A DNA stretch of 64,000 nt from positions 12,953,605-13,017,604 of the forward strand of contig NC_068937.1 of the NCBI RefSeq assembly GCF_016801865.2, in the 5' to 3' direction. Shown one piece after another: positions 44,722-57,770 of this stretch. Both the position numbers and the translations under genes were made by a program. Within the stretch, counting starts at the first letter, position 1. Every line of letters starts with the position of its first letter. This DNA is from Culex pipiens pallens. Its lineage: Eukaryota; Arthropoda; Insecta; Diptera; Culicidae. Under the pieces are notes generated by a model, which was given only the letters and a program-made list of their open reading frames with translations, was not told where the DNA came from and did not search any database.

Positions 44722-46823
44722 TTGAAAGAGAACGTTTGGAAAACGCCTACCAATATGCAAACCGCAAAACATCATTTTTGGGGTGGCTAGTATGGTATGC
44801 ACCTAGATTTTTCTAGGCTCAAAAGACATACTATAGTAATATGTTTTGTTCGGAAACTCATGCCGAAAATTCTATCTAAAAAAAACTCATAACAGAATGA
44901 TTTCTATGAAAAGATCCATTTTTTTTAAAACAATGCAAAACCCTGCAAAAAAGTGTGTACACCTTTCAAATTCATTAGTTCAAAAATATCCATAATTAGG
45001 TGGTCCAAACTGTAAATATCCTGTCATCCTTAAAAGATTTTGAAAAAAAATTCGATTGAATAAAAAGTTTACAAACAACTAAGTTAAAAGATTTATATAA
45101 CTTTTGAAATTGTGTTTAAAACTTAACTAAACTAAACTTAACTATGGTAAATCTCACATTTTTTTTGACTATCGAGAAAAGGTTGTTTTTTTTTTATTTT
45201 TTAATCATCAATTTTTTGAGAAGTTCACATTCGGCCTTTTTTCCATTCGACCTTATTCCCTTCGATCTTTTGTCGCACAGTCGGAAAAAGGGTACACGGA
45301 AAAAAATGATTTACTAAACATTTTATCATTGAAAATCGATTTTGAAAATGTTTACCCCCTTCGATTTTTTTTTCATTTCAAGTGTCAACTGTTGAGCTAT
45401 AGGGTATAGGCCCAAATCTACCCAAATAAACTGAAGCGTTTAGTGACATCAGCTTCAAAAATGTCGAGTTGAGATTACCATTATCTGATAGCTTAAAATG
45501 ATTTGAAATTGGAAATGTATGTTCTTTATTGTTCTCTAAATTTAAAATCAACCACAATTCTTTATCCGATCAAGACTTAGATTTAATAAGTTTCTCCTTG
45601 ATTCATTTATTTGATTTATTCATTTATTTCAAAAGACTGGAAAAGCTTTAAACAAATTTTAATAATGTCTAAAAAAAAAAAAATGAGAATAGAAATGGAA
45701 AAAAGTAGTTTAAAATTTGGTATAAAAAATATTTTTCTAATTATCTTTTAACTCCATTGAGGTCACTACCGCCAACTAGGGTAAATCGGGACTACAGTTT
45801 GGATAGGGAAATTAAATTTCACAGGACTGGTATCAATTAAAATTTCAAAAAGAAGCTATTCAATCCCAATGACCCTCTAGAATTTCAATGAATGTTGAGA
45901 TAATGGCATTTCAGAAGGGCGTATGTTTTTTTTAATTTTGTACTTCGTTTTTTAAATACTACTCCGTATCAAAAACGAACTTGTAGGAAATTTGACATTC
46001 TGAAAAATTACACTGAAAAAAAAGATTTTTTATTTTTAAGTAAAAAAAAAACAAGGTTGATGTTTTTTTTTGTTCAGAATTGCTATTGTTTAAGATGTTG
46101 CTAAAGACCTCACGTAAAATTCAGGGTTGAGAAATTCTCTTGAAAATTACAAAAGTCATTTATTAAAAGCGTTTCTTTTAAGTGGTCTAAACGTCATTTT
46201 ATTTCAAAAACCGATGGCGGGAATCGATTCTCCAGATAATTATTCATAAAAGTTTCCGTTGTGGCCATCGCCCTAAGTCCGTACAGTGCACAGTGGCCCA
46301 GATCGCAAAATTAAGTGGAAAATGGATTTTCCGAAAAATGGTGATATTTTTGGAGCTTATTATCTTCGGAAGAGTTGTTGTTAATGGAAAGGGGCAAACT
46401 TTTAGTTTGGTTGAAAATTAGGGTGGCGCTTCAAATTTGGCCTTTGCTTTTTCCGGATATTTAATCTTTAAATTTGCATCTTTTTAACTTAAAAGTACAA
46501 ATTGACTTGTCAAAATTTTTGTTTTGTTTTTTAGAGCTCTAAAAGTGCCCTGAACATCACTTTCCTCTTAAACTTAACCCTGATTACTACGTTCGAAAAT
46601 CGGATTTTTGATGGTTTGCTCAGATGCTTTTTCTAAATTTAGCCGTAGATTGCGTCGATTACGCCATTTTGACGCTACGAATTTTTGAACCTTCAAGTCC
46701 ATGAATTTTGTGCATGAATACATGAATAAATGTTCGTGATGTTCGTATACTTGTTTATAATCTGTTCTGTTTGTTTGTTTTGTTCCTTTTTTTTTTGTTA
46801 ATTTGATTTTTACATAATTTCTA
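44722..46823. other. AT-rich noncoding DNA
   Basis: Many homopolymers and no gene. CACAGTGGCCCAGATCGC at about 46289 resembles the end of a hAT-type element, but no matching inverted end is found. A TACACGGAAAAAAATGAT phrase at 45293, common near other elements here, may be another orphan end. Confidence 0.4.
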
Positions 46824-48205
46824 AGGTCAGTGAAATTTCACGATTTCGCGGACAGCGTGAAATTTGGCTTTTTCCGCGAAATCCCGTGAAATTTTATGTT
46901 TGTTTGAAAATGTCACGATATTTCTCAAAATAATTTATCAAACTCAAATAGGAATAAAAATAATCATATGAACTATTGAAGAATTAAGCGAGTGAATACC
47001 CTGGTTTAATTACTAATATAAAATTAGTGACGACGTGAAATTCGTGAAATTTATCGATTTTCTCAAATCATTAACAACTTAATAAATATTTCATCCATAA
47101 AGACTATTTAACTATATTTTATTAGTTTTAAATTAAAAAGCTTGTATACATATGTATGTCAAGATGATATGAACCATTTGAAGAAATGTTCAGATCTTTG
47201 AGTTTTTTTTAAAGAAACTTACTAAATTTAGTAATCTTTTCATTAGCTGTATTAAAAAATTTACTTCAATTTTTTTTAAAGGTATAGTTTCGAAAGAAAT
47301 TAAAAGAATCAAGCTTTGTTTTATTCAAAATAAAATATGGAGTATTTTTTTTCTTTGAAATCACATTTTAAAAACATATTTTTTATGATTCCTGGTAAAT
47401 TTTAACGATATTTGATTATTTGGGTGAATGATTCCCTTGAAAGTTGAAAAATACTACTTTTTTTGTTTTCTTTTCTCATTTAGTACAAAAATTTCGATTT
47501 TGTTTAAAATTATGCTATTTTTGCCAATTGATTTTGAATTTAGTTTTTGAAAAGTGAGCTTAAACTCATAAAAATATGTTGAATGTTGAATATGTTGAAT
47601 ATTTATTTTGGCTGGACAAGATTGTTGAATCTTGCTTTGATATGAAATTCAATAAAATGTAAAATGATATTACGGAAGTAAATTAGCGAAAACTTTTTAG
47701 CTTTATTAGTTGAATATAAAAAAAGCAGTTCAGTAAATGAGAATACGTGTGCCCTACAATTTGTTTTAATATATATTTATTAGGATGTAACAAAAATGAC
47801 CTTTTGGTGGGCATTCAGGGGTTTGTTCCGGTGGGCATACTGAGCCCAACCGGAAACAATTTGGGCTCAAAATGCCCACCGGAACAAACCCCTGAATGCC
47901 CGCCAAAAAGTCATTTTTGTTACACTTTAATATATAGAGCCCATCCATAAACTAGGTGGAAACTTTTTTGAAAATTTGGAGAATTTTTTTGTGTCATGTT
48001 AAAATTTTGTGAAGATTTTTTTAATTTATTGAAGAATAATATAAAATGAAGCATAAAAAGTAGTTTCTGTGATTTAAACGTAGGATTTTCAGAGTTATTT
48101 TAACATTTTTCACGTTCCGCGAAATTTGCGTGAAATTTGGTGTTTTGAAACTGAGGTCCCCGTGAAATTTGCAAATTGCGAACGTGAAAAATCACTAAGC
48201 CTGGT
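46824..48205. mobile_element. Possible terminal inverted-repeat element
   Basis: The left end AGGTCAGTGAAATTTCACGA and the inverse of the right end (AGGCTTAGTGATTTTTCACG) are similar, and both sides hold further GTGAAATTT and CGCGAAAT phrases (46830-46905 and 48110-48200). The interior is AT-rich and noncoding and carries the palindromic MITE at 47786. No target duplication could be recognised. Confidence 0.4.
47786..47924. mobile_element. Palindromic MITE, 139 bp
   Basis: TGTAACAAAAATGAC at the left and GTCATTTTTGTTACA at the right are perfect inverses. The match continues inward over GGGCATTCAGGGGTTTGTTC and CGGTGGGCAT with two or three changes. Only about 40 nt near the middle are imperfectly paired. 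Eleven bases later, 47936-47958 (AGCCCATCCATAAACTAGGT) resembles one end of the 12874 MITE and may be a solo end. Confidence 0.7.
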
Positions 48206-49468
48206 TCTTTAGCTTTTTGATTGTTGTTTTGTTTTTAGTATAGCGTGCTTGAAATTTTTCTTTCTAAATACTTCATGTGTTTGATTTGTAACTTAATCTT
48301 CAAAGTATTCCATTTAAAGCTTAAAGCAAATTAAACGATACAGCACGTCCACATCCAAATCAACAAACCAAACCCTAGCCCAACCCTTTATCCCTTCGAT
48401 GACCGTATCGGCCGCACCCCTCCCTGCGCGTATCGTAATAACATCATTACTGAGAATGGACAGGACACCTCCCACCATCCAACCATCCGAGGCCGACTAT
48501 CAACCGGTGCCCGAGGGCTGCATAAAAACAGGCGCAGCAGCACCGCGCGCCATTTTCATTCCATCCGAGTTCCTGAGGCGATAAAAAAAACGAGACACAA
48601 ACTCCTGGAATGTGTTGTTTGCTGAACCAGGGCTAGGCCGCGTGTCGGCGGTCCCACCCAGCCATCCAAGTGATAATTTATTAGAAATATTTTGTTATTT
48701 ATTATCCGGTCACACACGAACGCCAAATGACCATATGTGGAAGGGGTTGAAAATGACCGTATTTTTTCAACCCCGCATTCACGTAACGGCCGTTTGAGGT
48801 TAGGAAGGCAGCGGCGAAAAAAAGAGAGAGGCTTTCGGGGCCATTTTTCACTGTGGGGTCACCGGAAGAAGAGAAAAAAAAATGAAAAATGATTTCAGCA
48901 CCAGATTATCCTTAAAACTGATTACAGCTGGCCCACCACCCCCTCCCGAAAGAGCGACAAAAAGTCTGCTTCTCCGATTTTCCGCTCCAGTTCGTGATTG
49001 GTCGGTCAAACAGGCTGAGGCTGAGGGGAGCGAGGGCAAAAGTCAACGCGCCGGAATTAAGCCAAACAAGGTCCTCCGGGACGAGTTGGGGTTAAATCTT
49101 GCGAGAAGGGGTTGGACGGTATGATTATTCTGGCGGTGGCAGCCTTTTGGTCAATATTTGGCCAAAGAAACAAGTCTTGCGAAGCTTTTTGGAAAAGCGT
49201 GAAACACGGGAAAATCAGAAATAGAGGATATTATTACACTATATTAAATGAAAAATTGTTTGTGTTATGAATTATATTTTTAAGATTTCGTTTTTCCCAA
49301 TCAATTGTGATCTTTCAACAAAAATAACATGAATTTATCTACTTCAAAACTACTTCAAAACTACTGTTTGGTCAACTGCCAACTTATTTTCCAACACCTG
49401 ATAATTATTATTTGTTGTATAATTTGGACTTTTTTAAATCAGTAGTATGAATGATGTCATTTCTGTTC
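48206..49468. other. Unique noncoding DNA
   Basis: 48350-49150 is GC-richer and looks single-copy. Short frames on both strands (48399-48584, 48882-49124, 48848-49039) have no domain. No element boundaries are seen. Confidence 0.4.
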
Positions 49469-49625
49469 GGCGTCATCCATAAAGTATGTCACGCTCTAGG
49501 GGGGGAAGGGGGGGTCTGAGCAAGTGTGACATTGCATGTTATAAGTATAGGAAAAGCGTGACAAAGGGGGGGAGGGGGGGTAAATTTTGGCTGATTTTTG
49601 CGTGACGTACTTTATGGATGAAGCC
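49469..49625. mobile_element. MITE with TTC target duplication
   Basis: The left end GGCGTCATCCATAAAGTATG and the inverse of the right end (GGCTTCATCCATAAAGTACG) match with two differences and continue to TCACGC. TTC stands on both sides (49466-49468 and 49626-49628). The 157-bp element has G-runs inside. It shares the subterminal CATCCATAAA core with the 12874 MITE, which also has a 3-bp duplication. Confidence 0.75.
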
Positions 49626-49763
49626 TTCAACTCTTTTCAGTTTTTTTGCTCTCTGTTCCTTTTAAATAACTGAAAATTATTTTTTTTAGCTTTCAAACTA
49701 TTTTATATATTATATATTTTTAATTCTTTTATGACTAACTTTTTTTGTTACTTTTAGTGAGGA

Positions 49764-50039
49764 GGCATAGTTTGGGGCACTAAATTACTGCATACTTATT
49801 TTTACTTACATAGGAAATGTTAGTAAAAAACGAGCCAAAGTTGACCCCTAAAAAAATTACATTTTTAAAACATTGGCGAAGTTACATAAAACTCGTTAAA
49901 CATCCAACTCTAAAATTTTCTTAAATTTCAAGAATTCTTCTTTCAAATGCTTTTTTAAAAATCAAAAATTGGTTGAAAATTGATTTTTGGCGATTTTTCA
50001 GATCGAAGCCCGTCTAAAGGCGGGGTTAGGTTGTAGAGG
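49764..50039 (-). mobile_element. piggyBac-like MITE, truncated second copy
   Basis: Read on the minus strand it matches 37567 to about 37850 (CCTCTACAACCTAACCCCGC, AGACGGGCTTCGATCTG, AGTTGACCCCTAAAAA). The other half and its end are missing. Only one end is kept, so no duplication can be checked. Confidence 0.75.
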
Positions 50040-51630
50040 ATTTTTAATGTACCATACTTGTCCAATGGAAAGCACAATTCCATGAGAAATACTCACTTTT
50101 TTCACAAAACTACAAAGTTTCAAAAAATATTCAAATTTGATGACTTTGCAATATGGTTGTGATGATCAGATTTTTTTTAAAAGATATCAATAGTGAGAGC
50201 AATTTATTTCTAAAACTAGAAATTATCACAAAATAACGTATTTTCTAAAGAAATTTTTAATTTTTTTGTAAATCCAATTTGGGAATCAAATGGTCACTGA
50301 TCAGGATAGTTATATAGAATTTAATAGTAATAGCCCTTTTTAAATACTCAACATTTCCGCAAAACCACTAATTTTCGAATAAAACTGAAATTTATTGTTT
50401 CTATAATATAAGTATCAAGTGATCGAAAATTACTCACAGCCGTCGATAGTTATAGCATTTTACAATACTTTAAGTCTTCACAAAACTACGTGTTTCGTAA
50501 AATACTGAAATTTTATGTTCGTACTTGTTTTCTAGCAATATGGGTGATAAATGATTGGGAATTTATTTTTTTTTATTTTAGGAAAATAAACACATTTTTT
50601 CAAGATTGCATGTTTTTAAAAAAATATGTACATAAATTTGATTTTTTTTGTAATTTGTGTTTAAAATGAAAAAAAAGCTGGAAGCAACAGATCGATGATA
50701 ATAGCAGATTATTTTGATATAAATATAAAAAACTAGGTAGTTTTAGAGTACTCCGATTTTTCTATTTTTGCAATATCAGTATCAAATAGTCAGGAAATTT
50801 TCGATCATTTGTTACAGAAACAAAATAAAAGAGATTTTTTTAGAATACATGATTTGTAAAATATAAGTATATTTAAAAAAAAAACATGCTAGTAATATCT
50901 TTGAGAATTTCTCGATCATTTGTAACCAATATTACAAAAATCATAGAGTTTCGGTCTATTTTAGAAAGTCGTTCTATGAGGCATTCTCGATTAATAGATT
51001 CTCATGATACAAGGATATCAAATTGAATATTTTTTTTAACACGACGTTTTGTAAAAAAAATGTGCATTTAAAACATGCTACTTGTATTGAAATATTTGAG
51101 AATTTCCTATTTTTAAATATCTATATTGCAAAAACTAAATTTTCAGAATTTTTGTTACAAAAAATACGTAATTTTGTGATTTTTTTTTAGTTTATTCACA
51201 ACTATGAGAATTTAAAAGAGAAAATCCATACTATTTAGAATAAATTTCAGATCATTTGATACTCTTAATTCAAAAACATAAAATTTCTATATTTTTTATT
51301 TAAAAAAAACGTAGTTTTGTGATAGTTTAACAAAATCTTTCACAAAAACATTAAAATTTTAGTATTATTCTTTGAAAATCCGTCGGTTTCTGAAAAATAA
51401 GAGTGTTAAAAAAAATTCTCTCTCTATATCTTTTAGAAATTCTTGATCTCAATTGATACTTATACTGAAAAAAAACATCAATTTTGTGTTTTTTGTTTTT
51501 TCGTTCTTTTGTAATAACATTACCTCGAATCCAAAACACTATAATTTGTTAAAGTTTGGATGATTTGCTTAGAGTTTTGCACAGCAAAAAAAAATTGAAT
51601 TTTTAAATGTAGAAAATTTGGTAGGTAAGC
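50040..51630. other. AT-rich noncoding DNA with loose repetition
   Basis: A loosely repeated theme (TCAAATGATC.G.AATTT, ACAAAACTACGT.TTT, AAATTT..TATTTTTG) recurs about every 120-130 bp from 50060 to 51520. It looks like a very old tandem array. No gene is seen. Confidence 0.45.
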
Positions 51631-52338
51631 AGTTCTCTCAGATTTCGGTTATTCGATTTTTTTTGTATTTTTTAATCCGACTGAAACTTTTTTGGTGCCT
51701 TCGGTATGCCCAAAGATGCCATTTTGCATCATTAGTTTGTCCATATAATTTTCCATACAAATTTGGCAGCTGTCCATACAAAAATTATGTAAGAAAATTA
51801 AGAAATCTGTATCTTTTGAAGGGATTTTTTCATCGATTTGGTGTCTTCAGCAAAGTTGTAGGTATGGATACGGACTACACTCGAAAAAAATGATACATGG
51901 TAAAAAAAATTTGGTGATTTTATATTTAACTTTTTGTCACTAAACAAATTTGCATTTTTTATTTTTTTGTATTTTTTTATATGTTTTAGAAAACATCAAT
52001 CAAATGCCTACTTTTCAGAAATTTCCAGGTTGTGCAAAAAAAAATTTTGACCGAGTTATGAATTTTTGAATCAATACTATTTTTTTCAAAAAATCGAAAT
52101 ATTGGTCGCAAAAATTTTTCAACTTCATTTTTCGATGTAAAATCAAATTTGCAATCAAAAAGTACTTTAGTGAAATTTTGATAAAGTGCACCGATCTCAA
52201 ATTATAGCCATGTTTAGGTAACTTTTTTTTGAAAATAGTCGCAGTTTTTCATTTTTTTAAATTAGTGCACATGTTTTTCAAAAATATTTTTTTCAAAAGG
52301 TGGCAAACATGTGCACTAATTAAAAAAAATGAAAAACT
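51631..52338. mobile_element. Fold-back element, copy 4 (right arm mostly lost)
   Basis: The left arm starts GCAGTTCTCTCAGATTTCGG and follows the copy at 42786 for about 600 bp. It ends in a small inverted repeat (CAGTTTTTCATTTTTTTAAA near 52235 against its inverse ending 52338). The rest of the right arm is missing. The 61-codon minus-strand frame 52015-52200 is again the arm frame. Confidence 0.7.
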
Positions 52339-55300
52339 GGCTCTTTTGAAATTTTGTGTGTTTATATTATGTTTTAATCAATTAAAAAAATAATGATCAT
52401 TAAATTTTCCATAAATATCACCATTTGCCGTTGCTACTATAACTCTGCTAGAATGGCATTTTTTTTTAAATTTCAGACTACAAAGTATCATTGATATAAA
52501 AAAATTGTTTGATGATTTTTTAAAGAATAATATAAAAGTCTACAACTGCACTGAAACAACTAAATTTGGAATTGCTTTTAAACATTAAAAAGATTTTGTA
52601 ATATTGTAGTCAAAACCTCAAAAATATATTTATCGCATTTCCGTGTCCTCAAATTCGGAAGAACTTCATTACTTGAAGCAACATCGTTAGCGCGCGCTAA
52701 CCAGCCCAGAGTATTCCATCTTAATCCTTCTGGAGTACTTTACGAGGGGGGATGATGGGGACGACACTGCTACTGCTGCTGCGGTGAATCCTGATGATCC
52801 TCGCTCATCTGCTACTTCCCGGCCTAAAATTTAACGCCGTAATTGCAAATTACGGCCATCGTCCCGTTTCTGGAAATTTTCAACTCAGTTTAACTTACAC
52901 CTGCGCTGGAAGGAAATGGTTGACCTCTTAGAGCGTTTACAATTTACTGTCTTTGATGGTTGTAGACGGGGCGAAAGCCGTTGATTTGACGACTTATTTA
53001 TCCGAGTAATTACTCGCAATTAGCAAACGCTGCGATTTTGATTGCCTAACTTTGGGCGCACTTTCAAATTAGTCAAATTTGTTGCGAAATCCAATTGCAA
53101 ATCGGATTCGTCTCGCAAACTGTCACACAAATCAGCGTTCAGAGACAAATTTAAGGCAAAACTTTTCGCTGAGATGAGCACGGGATTCGGCGAAATTCCG
53201 GACATTACGACACGATGCCAGATGGGGATGGGGATTCAATCAGCGAAAATTCTATTCATAACTGTCACATGTCACGCAGGGAGAGTGAGCTTCTCGTTGT
53301 CACACAGTTTTAGACGAATTCTGCAACGCAGTCACGACGTGACTACGCGATAAGGTGGCCGCTAACGCCGGAAATAATATACTGCGGGGGAACATGCGTT
53401 AAGGGTATCGTGTTTTGAGAATATAGTTTGGTGAACGCATAGATATTTGCAGTTGAAACGATTAGATATTTTCGCAACTTCTTTATTTTTGTTGATTTAA
53501 AAAAATATTTTTGGAGATTTAGTAAAATTTATTTTATTACATTCGGAGTATTTTGAAATCAATTTTGTGATAAAAATTGCATAATGCCTTTTCATGTTGA
53601 CTTAACTTACTTAAGATTTAAGAATTTTACTAAAACTGTAGATTCTATCCCATTCTTTGGAATTCCATTCCTCAGAGTGATCCATACCCCAGAGTAAATC
53701 ATTTCCCAAAATTGATTATTGTTGTTGCTTCAAACTAAAAGAAGAGCCAAATTCAACGATAATTATCAATTTCATAGAGATTCATACTTCTATGACATAC
53801 AATTCAAAATTTTGGTTATATCAACAGTAAAGAGTTTTTTTTAAGAAAATTTCAAATTCATGGACAGTTAACTCTTCTTTTTTTATTAGATTTTGAAATA
53901 AAAAGTAGCTACACAAACTAAGTTTAAAATTTAAATAGCAATTCTTAAACTTTTAAAACAAAACGTATAACAAAAGCCAAACAAAAAAATGCTGCTTTCA
54001 AAATTTCCAGGATTCTAATTAATTCATTTAACTTCCTTTTACCTAAAGTTAACCTTTTTGGTCAATCTGGGGTCACAAAATTCAAAATTTGAAGCATTAC
54101 TAAAAATATATCATTCGCTAATTTTTTGAAAACGTATTACTTTCTATGCTTTCAGGTTTGAAATTTATTGTGCACGTATTTTTGTTTTTTAATTTTTTTT
54201 AATGTATATTTTTGCTTCCAGAAGGGAAGATTGATACCTTCGAAAAAAAAAAAGTTCTCAAATGTTAAGATTGTTATGATTTCTAATATTGGAATCAGGT
54301 GCAACTAATTTACAAATAATTGAAGTATTTTTGTGTTAACAACTTTAATTAATATAACCTAAAAATTGAATATTAACAGAAAAAACTTTTTTTGTGAAAC
54401 CAACAGTTTTTATTAAAAAAATATGCATAAAAATAATAAAATTTATCAACTTTTGGTTTTACTTGAAATCTGACTAGCTTAATTGAAAATTGAGTATTTT
54501 GGAAATGGATTTATGTGAAAATTGATTGCTATATTATTAAAGGAATACGTTTTTTATATTATTTTTTATCTACATTATCTAAATCTACATTTATTTAACA
54601 TAACGTTATGTTTTTTCTGGAACTGTTGAATTATGAAAGTAAATTCTGAATTTTAAATTAAAAAAAACGATTTATAAGTTAAAGGTTTCAGAATAAAAAA
54701 ACAGTGTTTTTGAAAATTAACATGATTACGTTTAGAAAAGGATTGTTTTTTAATATTAAACTGATTTTGTCACTTTAAATATTGCCTTGTCAGAACAGCA
54801 ATGAAGCAAAACATAACAAAAAAAACTGAACATTTTAGACAAAAACTGAACATTTTAGATTTTTTTAAAAATATTTTAGTGTTTAAAAATATTGAATTTA
54901 ACTTTGAAAAGCTTCGCTTTGTTTTTACTCAATATTGGCAATCCGAGGAATTGAAAAATATAAAAAAATTTAATAAATTGCGCGTTTACAAAAAAAAATT
55001 AAAAGCTTATGAAGAATGTTTTGTTTGATAAATTTATTGTGAAATTTTAAAGGTTTCGTTTTCATAAGACAAGCTTTTTTTTTGAAATGAAGGTAAAATA
55101 TCTTATTTGTAAAAATGTATATGTTTTGCATTTCGTTAAAACATGAGCCATTCTCTTAAAAAGTAGATAAGATATTTTTTTTTAAATAAAAAATTTAAAA
55201 TTTCAGATTAAAAAATTTAGCTCTCTTTTTAATTTTTTTCTAAAACATGAGAAGTTGTTTCAAAAGTTTTAAGAATTTTTTTTAATAATTTTGACTTTTT

Positions 55301-56049
55301 TTAATTCCCTTTAAATATTTTTTATAAATATTTAAAAAAAATTATTTGTGAAGAGACATTTATAAATTCAAGCAAAATTCAATATTATATCAAAAGAGTT
55401 TATTCTTGCTTCTAAAACGAGTTTTTTTACATTACTTGAACCTGTTTTATGGCTGAAAAGATTTTATCAACTTATTTCAATTTTGTTTAAAATGACAAAT
55501 CTTTTTGTGGTAATTTTCTTGAAAATATGAACATTTCATATATTAAATGGATGATTTTTATTTTTTTTTATTGCATGATAGCATTTAATTTTTTTTAAAT
55601 CATCTATTCATGTTATTTGTGTTGCATTTTATTTTTTTCAAACGGGTGCAGCTATGATAGTTAAATGAGATTTTTTTAATTGAAATATATTTAATTTTTT
55701 ACGCAATTTATTCTAGTTTTATAAGATTTTTGTGAGTTTTGTTTTTTAAATTTCTTACTTGATCAGTTATTTTGGAAGTTTGATAAGACAATATTTACAT
55801 TATTATTTTTTTGCTTTTTGAATAAAGGTTTTGTGAGTTTAAACATGCATTTTAACATAACCACTTCTTTACAAAAATGAATGATGAAGAGTCTGATTGC
55901 AACTATATTAAAACCAAAAATCTTTCAACTAAATAATTGTTAATTCTGTTTTCTTTTGTCAGCTTTTCATTCTTTCATACATGATTTGAAAAAAAAAATC
56001 TGATTTAAAACATCTTTTATAAAGGGAAAAATCGGTCTTTTTTCTTTAA
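52339..56049. other. Noncoding; one unique island in AT-rich DNA
   Basis: 52640-53400 is GC-richer, single-copy in look and opens frames on both strands without a domain. 53400-56049 is extremely AT-rich, with frames such as 54801-55028 that reflect composition (mostly K, N, F, I). No element boundaries are found. Confidence 0.4.
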
Positions 56050-56470
56050 TTTTAATTTTTGGTGTCTTCGGTTTGCCCAAAGAAGCCATTTTGCATCAGT
56101 TTGTCCATATAATTTTCCATACAAATTTGGCAGCTGTCCATACAAAAAGGATTTATGAAAATTCGAAAATCTGTATCTTTAGAAGAAAGCTTTTGATCGA
56201 TTTGGTGTCTTCGGCAAAGTTATAGGAATAGATAAGGACTACACTAAAAAAATATGTTACACGTTAAAAAAATCAGTGATTTTTAATTTCACTTTTCGTC
56301 ACTAAAACTTGATTTGCAATATTTTTTTATATTCTGATATGTTTAAGAGGACCTTAAATGCCAACTTTTCAGAAATTCCAGAATGGGCAAAAAATCTTTG
56401 ACCGAGTTATGATTTTTTGAAACAATACTGATTTTTTCAAAAAATCGAAATATTGTTCGCAAAAATATTT
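56050..56470. mobile_element. Fold-back element fragment (one arm)
   Basis: Family phrases appear in order: GGTGTCTTCGGTTTGCCCAA, AAGCCATTTTGCATCAG, CCATATAATTTTCCATAC, AATCTGTATCTTTAGAAG, CAAAGTTATAGGAATAG and ATGGGCAAAAAATCTTTGAC. Only one arm is present. Confidence 0.7.
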
Positions 56471-57434
56471 TAAAATTAATTTTGGTTCACAATATAGAAT
56501 TATTTTGTTATCGAGTTTAATTGTGTTAGTTATGATGATAAAATATAGATTTTGAGTTAAAAAATGTGAAATTACTTGAATTGTAAAATCAAAGTGTAAG
56601 GTAAAATTATTAAAACAAAAACAAATATTTATTATTTGACCAAAATACGAAAAAACACATTAATAATGCCTTAAATGCTTAAAAAGTTCAAACATCACCA
56701 TCTCCTTGTCTATCCGCCCATTGACCAAAGCCAACAACCATTAAAGGCGCCCAGAACACCGCACCCGATTCACCATCATATTTCATCCGCCATCGGCGGC
56801 TCAGCCCACACAGCCTCTTGAGCCCAACTTCCCCTTAATCCCGGTCGAATCCCGGGCGCGGAAAGTCCCAAAAGTCCTGCTGCAGCTGCGTTCGGCCAGG
56901 AATTCCACTAGTGAGTGACATTATTTTCTTACGTAATTTATGGCCTTGCCTTTGCTCGAGGTCCAGCTTGGTCCAGGATTTAGAACCATTACCAGAGATT
57001 AGTCAGTTTCTCCCTTGGTGGTGCGCAGTCCGGAAGGGGCTTTTAGCGAAACAGGTTTCAACGGTGCAGGGGGCAGGAAATTGAGTCCGATTGTCCGATA
57101 ATCCCTGCTTCAACGGGATTCCCAATATGGATATGAGGCAAAATATGGGACATAAATTGTAAGGTGATATTTCAATTTCCCATGTGGCGGCGGGGCCTTC
57201 ATTGACAGGAAGAGGGTTCGATGCGGTGATTGTTGTGTTGTTGGGAGTGTGTTTGTGTGCGGGGTGGTGTGAAAAATGGGTAGCCGTCAGGTGGAGTTAG
57301 TTTGAGAACTTTTTCCGACGCTATGAAATCGTTGAATAAATTAAAAACGCCTGAAAGTAGACTTTTCTGGTACTACACAACATTAGTAGTATAACTCTAG
57401 GCGATTATATAACTTTCTTAACAGTGACATTTCT
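56471..57434. other. Unique noncoding DNA
   Basis: 56690-57290 is GC-richer single-copy DNA. 57348-57403 is a small inverted-repeat unit (CGCCTGAAAGTAG .. TATAACTCTAGGCG) that has a second copy at 61486-61540, just beyond the other side of the large element at 57771-61457. Confidence 0.45.
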
Positions 57435-57713
57435 ATTACGGACTTCAATTATCTTAAACTCAACACTTTAAACGCAAAGAACTTGAAAATCAGGTAAGTT
57501 TCAACAACTCCACTTCAATTACGGACGTCACATTTAAAGTATAGAATCAAATCGATGAATTAGTTGAAGTTATCCTGAGTAAGTATTGGTGCGTAAAAGT
57601 GTGAAAAGTGCAAGGAAAAGGTGTTTTTTACAAGTGTTGTGAATCATAGTGATAAGTTTCTGTCAAACAGTCCACCGTCTGTCACGTTACTACCTGTCAT
57701 ATTGTAGTAACGT
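57435..57713 (+). repeat. Module-hairpin element, copy G
   Basis: Motifs are at 57435-57449 and 57518-57532, each followed about 60 bp later by a donor-like site (GTAAGTTT at 57494, GTAAGTAT at 57579). The stem is ACGTTACTAC (57684-57693) with GTAGTAACGT (57704-57713): the G:C pair next to the loop in other copies is A:T here, changed on both sides. The loop keeps CTGTCAT. 57 bp beyond the stem starts the inverted-repeat element. Confidence 0.8.
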
Positions 57714-57770
57714 CACAGGGTGGCAGTCAAGTGAAAAGTGCTTAGTGAGTGATGCTTCTACCTCTAAATA

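Noticed and set aside
46289..46450. hAT-type end CAGTGGCCCAGATCGC
   Set aside because: A single end without a partner or duplication; not called as an element.
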